Positions 17,472 through 25,501 of a stretch of 64,000 nt of DNA are shown in pieces. The stretch lies in the NCBI RefSeq assembly GCF_036634195.1, contig NZ_JAZIFY010000001.1, forward strand, positions 6,272,501 to 6,336,500, written 5' to 3'. A program made the translations under genes and the position numbers. This DNA is from Streptomyces sp. P9-A4. GTDB taxonomy: Bacteria > Actinomycetota > Actinomycetes > Streptomycetales > Streptomycetaceae. A model generated the notes under the pieces. It did not search any database. It saw only the letters and a program-made list of their open reading frames with translations, and was not told the origin of the DNA. The number at the start of each line of letters is the position of its first letter. The first letter of the stretch is position 1.

Positions 17472-17645
17472 ATGGAGAAGATGAAGGCCGACGTCCTCGG
17501 CGGCTACGACGAGTTCGAGCTCGTCGAGATGGGCGAGGCGGACGTGTACGGCGGCACGACCTGGAGCTGCGCCATCGTCACCGCCGTGGCGACCCTGGTG
17601 TCCGCCTCCGCCTGCCCGACCACCAAGTGCACCAGCCAGTGCTGA
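17472..17645 (+). CDS. lanA2: Lanthipeptide precursor, beta component (haloduracin/lacticin 3147 A2-like)
   Basis: A 57-residue precursor. The 28-residue acidic leader (DEFELVEMGEADVYGG) ends in a true Gly-Gly. The 29-residue core starts TTWSCAIV and ends ACPTTKCTSQC. The last ten residues equal those of haloduracin beta as I recall it, and TTWxCAxV also matches, while the total core length equals lacticin 3147 A2. Two C-terminal lanthionine rings (CPTTKC, CTSQC region) and an N-terminal ring at Cys5 are expected. ATG at 17472 has a good AAGGAG (17460-17465). It has its own promoter region after the lanE terminator and is followed by lanT2 and lanM2. Confidence 0.94.
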   Translation: MEKMKADVLGGYDEFELVEMGEADVYGGTTWSCAIVTAVATLVSASACPTTKCTSQC

Positions 17646-17665
17646 ACCCGGCTGCTCTGATACGC

Positions 17666-17687
17666 GCGGCCGGCTGAGCCGGACCGC
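17666..17687 (+). terminator. Hairpin after lanA2 (partial terminator or attenuator)
   Basis: GCGGCCGGC (17666-17674) pairs with GCCGG plus CCGC (17678-17687) around a one-base bulge, with loop TGA. No T-tract. It lies 20 nt after the lanA2 stop and mirrors the stem after lanA1, suggesting the same expression-ratio control. Confidence 0.45.
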
Positions 17688-17832
17688 CGCGTCGGTGACG
17701 CCGGACGGGGCGGGGCGGACCGAGGTCTCACGACCCCGGCCGGGCTTCCCGGGCCTCCGCCCCGTCCGACGTCCCGTCCACCCGAACCCCCCCTTCCCGC
17801 CCGACATCCCACAACCCGGAGGTGCGGTAGCC

Positions 17833-20058
17833 ATGGGCGCTCGCCCGGAATCACGTCGGACCGCACGACGCGTGCCGGCCGTCACCCAGGTCGCCCAGAC
17901 CGAGTGCGGTCTCTGCTGCTGCGTGTCCCTGCTCCGCTACTACGGGCGGGACGAGGGCGTCTCCGAGGTCCGGGAGGACATGGACGCGGGACGGGACGGA
18001 CTGAGCGCCCGGCAGCTGGCGCGGTTCCTGGAGTCCCGCGGCATGCGGAGCCGGCTGCTGAGCGCCCGGAACGTCGCCGCGCTCACCCGGTTCTCCTCAC
18101 CCGTGATCCTCTTCTGGGACGACCACCACTTCGTGGTCCTGGAGAACTTCGACGGCGACCAGGCCGTCGTCATGGACCCGGCCGTGGGCCGGCGCCGGCT
18201 GACCGGGGACGAACTCGCCCGGCACTTCAGCGGCGTGGTCGTCACCGCCGAGCCCGGGCCCGCGTTCCGCCGGCTGCGCCGCCGGCCCTTCGCCGACTGG
18301 CGGACGATGCCCCTGCTGCCGGAAGGCGCGAGGGGCCGGATGGCCGGTGTCGGCGTCCTGTCGCTGGCCGCCTACGCCGCGGTGCTGGGGATCCCGCTGC
18401 TCACCGAGTGGTCCGTGGACCGGTTCTCCGGCTGGACGGAGCTCGGCGACCATCTGTGGGTCATCGGCATGGTGGTCGGCGCCGCGGTCGGCTACTACCT
18501 GCTGCACCTGCTGAGGATCCTGCTGCTGTCCTCGCTGGTCTCGGTCCTCGGCCGGCATTTGATGGACCACGCGTTCACCCGGCTGCTGTCGCTGCCGTAC
18601 CGGTTCTTCACCACCCGTCAGCCCGGCGAACTGCTCTTCCGGCTCGGCAGCGTCAACGCCGTCCGCGACATGCTCTCCTCCCGGGTGGCCCAGGGCGTGC
18701 TCGACCTCGGCACCATGGTCTGCGTCAGCGGCTACCTGCTGCACGCGGAATGGCGGCTGGGGCTGATAGCGCTCGCCCTGGTGCTGGGCAACGCCGGCTA
18801 TCTGGCCACCACCCGGCTGCGGGTGGTCGAGGCGGTCGACATGGAGATCACCCACCTGGGCAGGAGCCAGTCGCTGCAGCTGGACGCCATCGTCTCCATC
18901 CCGACCATCAAGATGGGCGGCTACGCCGACCAGTACCTGGACACCTGGCGCGAGACCTACGCCGACTCGCTGGGGGCGATGAGGACGCGGATGCGGCTGC
19001 AACAGGGCCGGGTGTCCGGAGTGGCCTCCACCATCCAGATGTTCGGGCCCCTGGTGCTGCTGCTCGCCAGCCTGTACTTCGTCGGCCGGGGAACCATCAC
19101 CATCGGCGGGGCGATCGCGGTGCAGACCGTCTCCGCCACCTACTTCGCGATCTCCACCTCGGTGTTCCAGGCGTACGCGGAGTTCACCGAGACCAGCCGC
19201 TACATGGCCCGGCTGAGCGACATCACCCGCACCGAGCCCGAGGGCACGGGCGGCGACGTCAAGGAGCTGGCGTCCCCCTCGGTCGAGCTGGACCGGGTGT
19301 CCTTCCGCTACACCAGGCACAGCGAACCGGTGGTCCGCGACGTCACCATGGACATCCCGGCCGGCGCCCGCGTCGCCCTGGTGGGCGAGTCCGGCTCCGG
19401 CAAGAGCACCCTGGCCCGGATCGTCTGCGGGCTGCACGAACCCACCTCCGGCTCGGTGCGCTTCGGCGGACGGGACGCCGCCGCGTACGACCGGGACTCC
19501 CTGCGCCGGGTGATCGGCTACATCCCGCAGGAGGTCCACCTGCACAACCGGTCGATCCTGGAGAACCTCACCCTGGGCCAGGACATCCCCGAGAACACCG
19601 TCCGGGAGTTCTGCCGTGAGGTCGGCATCCTGGACTTCCTCGACGACCTGCCGATGGGCCTGCAGACCCTCGTCGCCGAGATGGGCTCCAACTTCTCCGG
19701 CGGGCAGCGGCAGCGGCTGGCCATCGTGCGCACCCTCCTGCAGCGGCCGTCGATCCTCGTCATGGACGAGGCCACGGCATCCCTGGACACCGTCAACGAA
19801 CGCCGGGTGACCCGGCTGATCGAGAGCATCGGCGCCACCCAGATCGTCATCGCGCACCGTCTGTCGACCATCGAGTCCGCCGACCTCATCTACGTGTTCG
19901 ACCAGGGCCGGATCGTCGAGCAAGGAACACATTCAGAACTGATGGACGGAGGCAGCGTGTACCGGGATCTGTACGCGGCGACGGCCGAGGAGACCGGCCT
20001 GACGGCCGAGGGGACCGGCCGGACGGCCGAACTGCTGGCGGGAGGTGCCGGGGCATGA
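17833..20058 (+). CDS. lanT2: Peptidase-containing ABC exporter LanT (beta module)
   Basis: A 741-residue paralogue of lanT1 with the same architecture. The C39 protease has Cys25 in QTECGLCC, the His in DDHHFVVL and the Asp in MDPAVGRR. A membrane domain and an ATPase follow (GESGSGKST, FSGGQRQR, ILVMDEATASLD). ATG at 17833 follows GGAGGT (17818-17823). The C-terminus has a unique 21-bp DNA repeat encoding TAEETGL, TAEGTGR and TAELLAG that lanT1 lacks. The stop overlaps the lanM2 start (ATGA). Its position after lanA2 points to dedicated processing of the Gly-Gly beta leader. Two C39 exporters in one two-peptide locus is unusual, as lacticin 3147 uses one. Confidence 0.95.
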   Translation: MGARPESRRTARRVPAVTQVAQTECGLCCCVSLLRYYGRDEGVSEVREDMDAGRDGLSARQLARFLESRGMRSRLLSARNVAALTRFSSPVILFWDDHHFVVLENFDGDQAVVMDPAVGRRRLTGDELARHFSGVVVTAEPGPAFRRLRRRPFADWRTMPLLPEGARGRMAGVGVLSLAAYAAVLGIPLLTEWSVDRFSGWTELGDHLWVIGMVVGAAVGYYLLHLLRILLLSSLVSVLGRHLMDHAFTRLLSLPYRFFTTRQPGELLFRLGSVNAVRDMLSSRVAQGVLDLGTMVCVSGYLLHAEWRLGLIALALVLGNAGYLATTRLRVVEAVDMEITHLGRSQSLQLDAIVSIPTIKMGGYADQYLDTWRETYADSLGAMRTRMRLQQGRVSGVASTIQMFGPLVLLLASLYFVGRGTITIGGAIAVQTVSATYFAISTSVFQAYAEFTETSRYMARLSDITRTEPEGTGGDVKELASPSVELDRVSFRYTRHSEPVVRDVTMDIPAGARVALVGESGSGKSTLARIVCGLHEPTSGSVRFGGRDAAAYDRDSLRRVIGYIPQEVHLHNRSILENLTLGQDIPENTVREFCREVGILDFLDDLPMGLQTLVAEMGSNFSGGQRQRLAIVRTLLQRPSILVMDEATASLDTVNERRVTRLIESIGATQIVIAHRLSTIESADLIYVFDQGRIVEQGTHSELMDGGSVYRDLYAATAEETGLTAEGTGRTAELLAGGAGA

Positions 20059-22874
20059 GCGAGAGCGCGGTGGCCGTCGAGGCCTTCCTTCCCTTCTACT
20101 CCCATGTGGCCTCCCGTTCCGCGGTCGTCCGGGAGCTGGGCGAACCGCTGCTGCGGGCCGCCGCCCCGGACCGCCACGACAGCGTGGTGGACCAGGCCCA
20201 CGACGCCCTGCTGCGGATGGTGGAGACCCAGTCCTACCGGATGCTCATCGGCGAGTTCCACACCTTCCGGGAGCGCCTCGGCCTGCCGATGGAGTCCGGC
20301 GCCGACACCGCTCTGCGCCGCTTCTCGGCCCGCCTGGAGGAGCCCGGCGTCCCGGACTCCCTGCTGGCGGAGTACCCGGTGCTCCGGGGGCGGCTGGCCA
20401 CGATGCTGGCGCACTCCCTGGACGCCTACCGCGAGTTCCTCACCGCCTTCGCCGACGACCGGCCGCTCCTCGCCGAGGCCGGACTGCTCGGCGAGCCGGG
20501 CGATGCAGGCCGCCTGCTGTCCGGGATCTCGCCCAGCGGCTCCGACCTGCACAACGACAACCGTCAGGTGCACATCCTTCACCTGGCCAACGGAACCCGG
20601 CTGGTGTTCAAGCCGAGGCCGCTCACCGCGGACGACTTCGTCCGCGACCTGTACCGGGCGGTCGACCCGCATCTGGAGCACTCGCTGTCCCGCTGCGTCC
20701 CCCGGTCGCTCACCGTGGGCACGCACGGCTGGCAGGAGTTCACCGTGCCGACCCCCATGGAGGAAGCGGACCAGCCAGGCCGCTACTTCTACCGGATCGG
20801 AGCGCTGGCGGTGCTGTTCGGCGCCATCGGCGCCACGGACCTGCACGACGAGAACCTGCTGGCCCGCGGCGAGCACCCGTGCGTCATCGACACCGAGACC
20901 ATGCTCCGGCCGGACGCCGGGGTGGGCGACGACTCGCTCCCCGACGTGCTGATGAACCACACCAAGCTGTCCGTCGCCTCCACCATGCTGGTGCCGATGG
21001 TGAACCCGACCTCGCCGGTCGACTTCATCATGGCCGGCGTCGGAGTGGCGGGCGACCAGCCGTCGTCCATGACCAGCGCCGTGATCCGCGACCCGGGAAC
21101 GGACGCCATCGCGGTGTCACGGGAGCCGTTCAACTACCGGCAGGGTGACAACGTGCCCCGTCTCGGCGAGGAGCACCTGGTCGCCACCGAGTGGTTCGAC
21201 GCCATCCTGGCCGGCTGCCGCGCGGCCCTGCGGGCCCTGCGGGACGGCGCGGTCACCCGCGTCCTCGACGCACACCCCGAGGTGCCGGTGCGGCTGCTGC
21301 TGCGCTCCACGATGATCTACGGGCGGTTCATCGACGCCTCCACGCACCCGAAGTACCTGACGGACCCCAAGGAGGCCGAGCGGCTGTTCGGACTCCTGAA
21401 GATGCACCAGGACTACCTGTCCCCGGAGGCCGAGCGCTTCGCGGCGGACCAGGAACACGCCTCGCTGCGCGGCGGCAACGTGCCCTACTTCGTCACCCGG
21501 GGCGACTCCGACGCACTCGGCACCGTCAACGGGTCGACGCCCGGGGTGTATTCGGCGACCGCGTCGGACTTCGCCCGGCGCGGCGCCGCCCACAACGCGG
21601 CCCGCACCGACGCGTACCACCACTTCCTCCTGGAGGAGTGCTTCGGCGAGCTGTGCGGCGAGGACACCCCCGGCGGCCTTTCGGCCTCCGGGGTCTTCGG
21701 AGGGCCCCTGCTCGCCGGGGCCCGTCCCGGCGGCTGGTGGCGGGGGATCGCCGCCCGGATCGCCGAGATACGGGTGCCGTCCACCGCTCCCGACGGTCGG
21801 GAGGAGTGCGGATGGGTCGGCGGCATCGGCCCGGACCGTGACGCCTCCACCATCACCCCGGGCAACTTCGTCTCCTTCCACGACTCGGCCGGCGTGGCCG
21901 CCTTCCTGGGGCGCGCCGCCGCCCGCGACGAGAGCCTCGCCGGACCGGCCGGCAGCGCCGACCGGGGGCTCACCACCCTGCTCGCCGAGTACGGAGAGGC
22001 ACTGCTGCAGCGCCCCGAGTCGGTGTTCACGGGGGCCGCCTCGCTTCTGCTGGTGCGCCCCGAGGACCCGGGGACCGAGTCCGAGCGGCTGGCCGCCCTG
22101 CTCAAGGCCCTCCAGGAGCGCGCGGCGGAAGGAGTGCTGGAGACCGACCTCTCCAACGGCCCGGCCGGACTGCTGATGGTCCTGCTCGACCGTCTCCGCC
22201 GCGACGGCTCCGCCTTCCCCGCCGACGCCGCGACGGTCGAGCGGCTGACCGACCTGGCCCTGTCCCACCTGGCCCGGGAGCGAGAGGCCCACTGGTCGGA
22301 CCTCGCCCACGGCGAACTGGGACTGCGCTGGACGGCCGCCCGGATCGGACGTGTCCTGGGACTGGAACGCCCCGCCAAGGAGGCGGCCGACTGGCTGATC
22401 GGCCGCTGGGAGCGGGACGGCGTCCCGGCCGAGCACGGCTGGTGCAAGGGCGCCGCCGGCCTCCTGCTGGCCGGCTCGGAGATCCTCGCCGCGGCGGACA
22501 GGACGGACTGGCTGACCGAGTCCCGGCTTGCCGAGCTGCTCGGCCGGGCGACCGCCCTGCCGCCCGGCCGCGCGGTGGACCTCTCCGCCTGCCACGGCAG
22601 CAGCGGCGTCGTCCAGTGCCTGATCGGCGCGGGCCGCACGCTGGGACGCCCGCACCTGTTCGAGCGGGCCGTCGCCCACCAGACCGAGGTCCTCGACCGG
22701 ATCCGCGAGGACGGCTGGTTCACCGGCGCGGCCGGGCGGACCTCGCTGATCGGCTACATGCTCGGCTGGGCCGGCGTGGGCGACACCGACCTGATGGTCG
22801 ACGCCCTGCTCGGCGGCGCCGACCCGGCCGGACTGCGCCTCCCCCTGGAACTGTCCGCGCCTCCCCGGGGCTGA
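20055..22874 (+). CDS. lanM2: Class II lanthipeptide synthetase LanM (beta module)
   Basis: A 939-residue synthetase. Dehydratase residues are present: Lys186 in VFKPRP, His264 in DLHDENLL and Asp279 in VIDTETML. The cyclase keeps its zinc site: Cys797 in GWCKGAAG, and Cys846 and His847 in SACHGSSG. It is therefore predicted active, in spite of low similarity to LanM1 outside these motifs. ATG at 20055 overlaps the lanT2 stop, after GGGAGGT. Gene order T2-M2 is the reverse of M1-T1, so the two modules are not a simple tandem duplication. The probable substrate is LanA2. Confidence 0.95.
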   Translation: MSESAVAVEAFLPFYSHVASRSAVVRELGEPLLRAAAPDRHDSVVDQAHDALLRMVETQSYRMLIGEFHTFRERLGLPMESGADTALRRFSARLEEPGVPDSLLAEYPVLRGRLATMLAHSLDAYREFLTAFADDRPLLAEAGLLGEPGDAGRLLSGISPSGSDLHNDNRQVHILHLANGTRLVFKPRPLTADDFVRDLYRAVDPHLEHSLSRCVPRSLTVGTHGWQEFTVPTPMEEADQPGRYFYRIGALAVLFGAIGATDLHDENLLARGEHPCVIDTETMLRPDAGVGDDSLPDVLMNHTKLSVASTMLVPMVNPTSPVDFIMAGVGVAGDQPSSMTSAVIRDPGTDAIAVSREPFNYRQGDNVPRLGEEHLVATEWFDAILAGCRAALRALRDGAVTRVLDAHPEVPVRLLLRSTMIYGRFIDASTHPKYLTDPKEAERLFGLLKMHQDYLSPEAERFAADQEHASLRGGNVPYFVTRGDSDALGTVNGSTPGVYSATASDFARRGAAHNAARTDAYHHFLLEECFGELCGEDTPGGLSASGVFGGPLLAGARPGGWWRGIAARIAEIRVPSTAPDGREECGWVGGIGPDRDASTITPGNFVSFHDSAGVAAFLGRAAARDESLAGPAGSADRGLTTLLAEYGEALLQRPESVFTGAASLLLVRPEDPGTESERLAALLKALQERAAEGVLETDLSNGPAGLLMVLLDRLRRDGSAFPADAATVERLTDLALSHLAREREAHWSDLAHGELGLRWTAARIGRVLGLERPAKEAADWLIGRWERDGVPAEHGWCKGAAGLLLAGSEILAAADRTDWLTESRLAELLGRATALPPGRAVDLSACHGSSGVVQCLIGAGRTLGRPHLFERAVAHQTEVLDRIREDGWFTGAAGRTSLIGYMLGWAGVGDTDLMVDALLGGADPAGLRLPLELSAPPRG

Positions 22875-22921
22875 CCGCCCGCCTGTCAACCGCTCCACCA
22901 CTCGTCGAAAGGGCTGCCGGG

Positions 22922-23878
22922 ATGCGGCACTCGATCCTCCTCCCCGTCAACGCCACCCGTCCCGAGCAGGTGATCCCCTTCGCCAATCTCGTCAGATGGG
23001 GCGGCGCGGCCCGGCTGTGGCAGGGGCAGGGCCTCGTTCTGGAGAGCCATCACATCGTGAACTGGCTGGCCGGCGCCGGCATCAGGGTGCCCGCCGGGTT
23101 CGGGGTGTCCCTGATGCCCTACCGCTCGCCGTACAACGCGGCGATCGAGGCCCGGTCGGTGGCGCTGGCCACCGGGCACGAGGTGGTGGCCGGCTACGGT
23201 CCGGGCTCGCTCGCCGCGCAGACCTGTGCCATGGGACGGCCCTATCCCAGCCAGCTCACCGCCTGCCGGGAGTACATCACCATCGTCCGGGACCTGTTGG
23301 ACGGCGGGATCAGCGAGCGCGAGGGGGAGATCTTCTCCGCCAAGGCGCAGCTCCTGCCGTTCCACAAGCCGGAGGTGTCGCTGGGCCTGGGCGTCCTGCG
23401 GGAGCGGATGGCCGAACTCGCCGGAGAGCTGGCCGATGTGGTCATCACCTGGATGGCCTCGGCGGCGTACCTGGAGGAGTTCCTGATCCCGGCGGTGCTG
23501 AGGGCGAAGGAGCGGCGCCCGGAGCAGCCGGCCAAGGTCACCGCGTACGTCCCGGTGGCGCTGGCCGGCCCCGACCGGGACATGGCGAAACTGCTGCGGG
23601 CGACCTGTGGAGGGCACATCCAGTTCCCCCACTATCAGGCCGTGCTGCGGCGGGCCGGGATCCCCGTCGTCGGCGACGGCGGGCCCGACGACGTCCGCGC
23701 CCTGGTGGACGGCGGGATCTTCCTCTACGGGACGGCAGAGGAGATCCACCAGCGGCTGGACGCCTACCGAGCGCTCGGCGTGGACGAGGTGGTCCTCAAC
23801 GTCACCGGGGTCGGCGCGGTCCACGGGCCCCGGGCCGCCGCATCCGACCTCTACGAGATCCTGAAGTCCGCGCCCTGA
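22922..23878 (+). CDS. LLM-class flavin/F420 oxidoreductase, candidate dehydroalanine reductase (LanJ type)
   Basis: A 318-residue luciferase-like TIM-barrel protein (LARLWQGQGLVLESHHIVNW replaced here by AARLWQGQGLVLESHHIVNW, and AGYGPGSLAAQTCAMGRPYP). It sits 47 bp after lanM2 on the same strand. F420-dependent LLM reductases of the LanJ-C type convert dehydroalanine to D-Ala in other lanthipeptides, such as lexapeptide. Lacticin 3147 also contains D-Ala, although made by an unrelated enzyme. Core Ser7 of LanA1 matches the lacticin Ser that is converted. The reductase role is inference; a plain F420 oxidase is the alternative. The 3' end overlaps the convergent membrane-protein gene by 28 bp. 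Confidence 0.8.
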   Translation: MRHSILLPVNATRPEQVIPFANLVRWGGAARLWQGQGLVLESHHIVNWLAGAGIRVPAGFGVSLMPYRSPYNAAIEARSVALATGHEVVAGYGPGSLAAQTCAMGRPYPSQLTACREYITIVRDLLDGGISEREGEIFSAKAQLLPFHKPEVSLGLGVLRERMAELAGELADVVITWMASAAYLEEFLIPAVLRAKERRPEQPAKVTAYVPVALAGPDRDMAKLLRATCGGHIQFPHYQAVLRRAGIPVVGDGGPDDVRALVDGGIFLYGTAEEIHQRLDAYRALGVDEVVLNVTGVGAVHGPRAAASDLYEILKSAP

Positions 23879-24381
23879 ACGGGCCGCTTCCGGGCCCGTT
23901 CCAGGTCACGGGCCAGATGTGCCCGGCGCCGGCCGTTCCTGCGGCGGCTGCGCCGGTCCTCGGGGGTGTCGTACATCAGCTGGGTGTGGAAGTAGTTGAC
24001 GTGCTCCAGGACGGCGAAGAGAGCGAACAGCAGGCCCGGGACGGTTCCGGTCCCGGGTTCGTCGGCCACCATGAGGACGGTCAGCGGCACGCCGAGCCCG
24101 AGCAGCACCATGTTGACCACCCGGGCGGCGGCGAACACGGCCGCCGCGGGCAGCGGCGCACCGCTGCCCGCGGACAGGGCGCGGAGTTTCACCGTCCAGT
24201 ACGCGGCGCCCTCCAGCAGCAGCAGGATGACCAGCGCGAACCCGAGGAGGTTGGCGGCGGTCGCCGGCACGCCGACCACGCCGAACCAGATGGCCGTCTG
24301 CAGGGGGACGTTGACCAGTTCCCCCAGCGCGAGCGACCGGAGCCGCCGCCGGACCCCGGCCGGCCGGACGCCCGCCCTCAC
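23851..24381 (-). CDS. Small membrane protein of unknown function, possible immunity protein
   Basis: A 176-residue protein with four predicted membrane helices, including ATAANLLGFALVILLLLEGA, VVNMVLLGLGVPLTVLMVA and GTVPGLLFALFAVLEHVNYF, and a strongly basic C-terminal tail ([20 protein letters not shown]). I do not recognise the family. GTG at 24381 overlaps the SARP stop, so the two are co-translated. The tail-to-tail overlap with the LLM gene ties it physically to the lanthipeptide locus. A dedicated immunity role, like small LanI proteins, is possible but unproven. Confidence 0.7.
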   Translation of the reverse strand: MRAGVRPAGVRRRLRSLALGELVNVPLQTAIWFGVVGVPATAANLLGFALVILLLLEGAAYWTVKLRALSAGSGAPLPAAAVFAAARVVNMVLLGLGVPLTVLMVADEPGTGTVPGLLFALFAVLEHVNYFHTQLMYDTPEDRRSRRRNGRRRAHLARDLERARKRPVQGADFRIS

Positions 24382-25163
24382 CGGCGCGCCATCTCTGCCA
24401 CCAGGCGGTGCGCTCCCTCGGTGTCCCAGGAGAGCGCGGCGGCCCGGATGGCCTCGACGCCGGGAGGGACGTCCAGGCCCAGTTCGTCGGCGAAGACGGC
24501 CTGACACCTCTCGATCACGCCCAGCGCGCTGGCCACGTCACCCTGCGCGCAGTAGGTGGCGGCGAGCAGTTGCCACAGCTTCTGCCGGTAGGGGGCCTCG
24601 GCGAGGACCGTCTCGATGCGGTACGCCAGCATCTCGGTCCGGTGGGTCAGCAGACAGGCGGTGAAGAAGTCCTGGCAGGCTTCGAAGCGGGTGTTGCTGA
24701 GGCCCACGGTGTGCGCGTGGAACCACCGGGTGGCCGGAAGCCGCTGACCGAAAGGGCCGCGCCAGAGGGCGAGGGCCTCGTCCAGGATGCCGACCGCCTT
24801 CCGGTCGTCGCCCGCGGCCAGCAGTTCCCGGCCCTGCCGGGCGAGCCCCAGGAAGCGCGACAGGTCGAGTTCGTCCGCGTCGACGGTGAGGGCGTACCCG
24901 GTCTCCGCGCCCCGGCTGGTGGTCAGCCGCTTGCTCAGTCCCGGCTGCTCGGAGTCCAGGCCACGGCGGAGTCCGGTGAGGTGGCTCCTGATGTTGGCCA
25001 CGGCGGAGCTCGGCGGTTCGTCCCATAACAGCTCGGTCAGCTCGCCCATGCCGACGAACTGTCCCCGGCGCAGCAGCAGCGCGGTGAGCAGGGCGCGGCG
25101 GGCGGCCGACTGCATCTCGGCACCGCCCGCGATTCTCACAGGCCCCAGCAGTCGGAAAAGCAT
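24378..25163 (-). CDS. SARP-family pathway-specific activator
   Basis: A 261-residue protein with an OmpR-like winged-helix DNA-binding domain (residues about 1-95: LLGPVRIAG, RALLTALLLRRGQFVGMGEL, IRSHLTGLRRGL) and a bacterial transcriptional activation domain (about 100-250, DADELDLSRFLGLARQGREL through YRQKLWQLLAATYCAQG). Such small SARPs bind direct repeats upstream of biosynthetic genes and recruit RNA polymerase. It is co-transcribed with the membrane protein and divergent from the TrmB/LuxR-like regulator. It is the likely activator of the lanthipeptide operons. I could not find convincing heptamer repeats by eye. Confidence 0.9.
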   Translation of the reverse strand: MLFRLLGPVRIAGGAEMQSAARRALLTALLLRRGQFVGMGELTELLWDEPPSSAVANIRSHLTGLRRGLDSEQPGLSKRLTTSRGAETGYALTVDADELDLSRFLGLARQGRELLAAGDDRKAVGILDEALALWRGPFGQRLPATRWFHAHTVGLSNTRFEACQDFFTACLLTHRTEMLAYRIETVLAEAPYRQKLWQLLAATYCAQGDVASALGVIERCQAVFADELGLDVPPGVEAIRAAALSWDTEGAHRLVAEMARR

Positions 25164-25501
25164 CTGGCTCCGTCACCTCTCGTGTGAAGTGCTCAGGCAC
25201 GTACCGGACCCCGCCGCAGGGGTCGCCGCCGACGGCATCGTGTCCCCCGACGTCGTGTGGTCGGCACCACGCCTCCCTCCGGGCCGAATATGGCAGCGCC
25301 TCAGGCGGGGAGGAACAAGGCCTGCTGGCCGCATCCGGCCAACCCGATGCAGGATCCGGCCCGATCGTCCCTCTCCTGCGGATCTCACGATGTGGTCACC
25401 ATCGACGCATGGGGAAACCTTTACCCTTCGTGCACGCACCTTCTACAATCCCGGCAGCAGACGTCGGCCACCCCTCCCAGCCTTCTCCCGCGGAGTGCCT
25501 C
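25164..25501. promoter_or_regulatory. Divergent intergenic region between SARP and regulator genes
   Basis: About 340 bp with no gene. It must hold the promoters of both regulators. The only symmetric element I see is CGATG (25388-25392) and CATCG (25400-25404) around TGGTCAC, about 100 bp before the plus-strand regulator. GGAG at 25492-25495 is the probable ribosome-binding site of that gene. Confidence 0.4.

Noticed and set aside
20055..22874. LanM2 as an inactive synthetase because of low similarity to LanM1
   Set aside because: Kinase-like Lys, His and Asp and all three cyclase zinc ligands are present.
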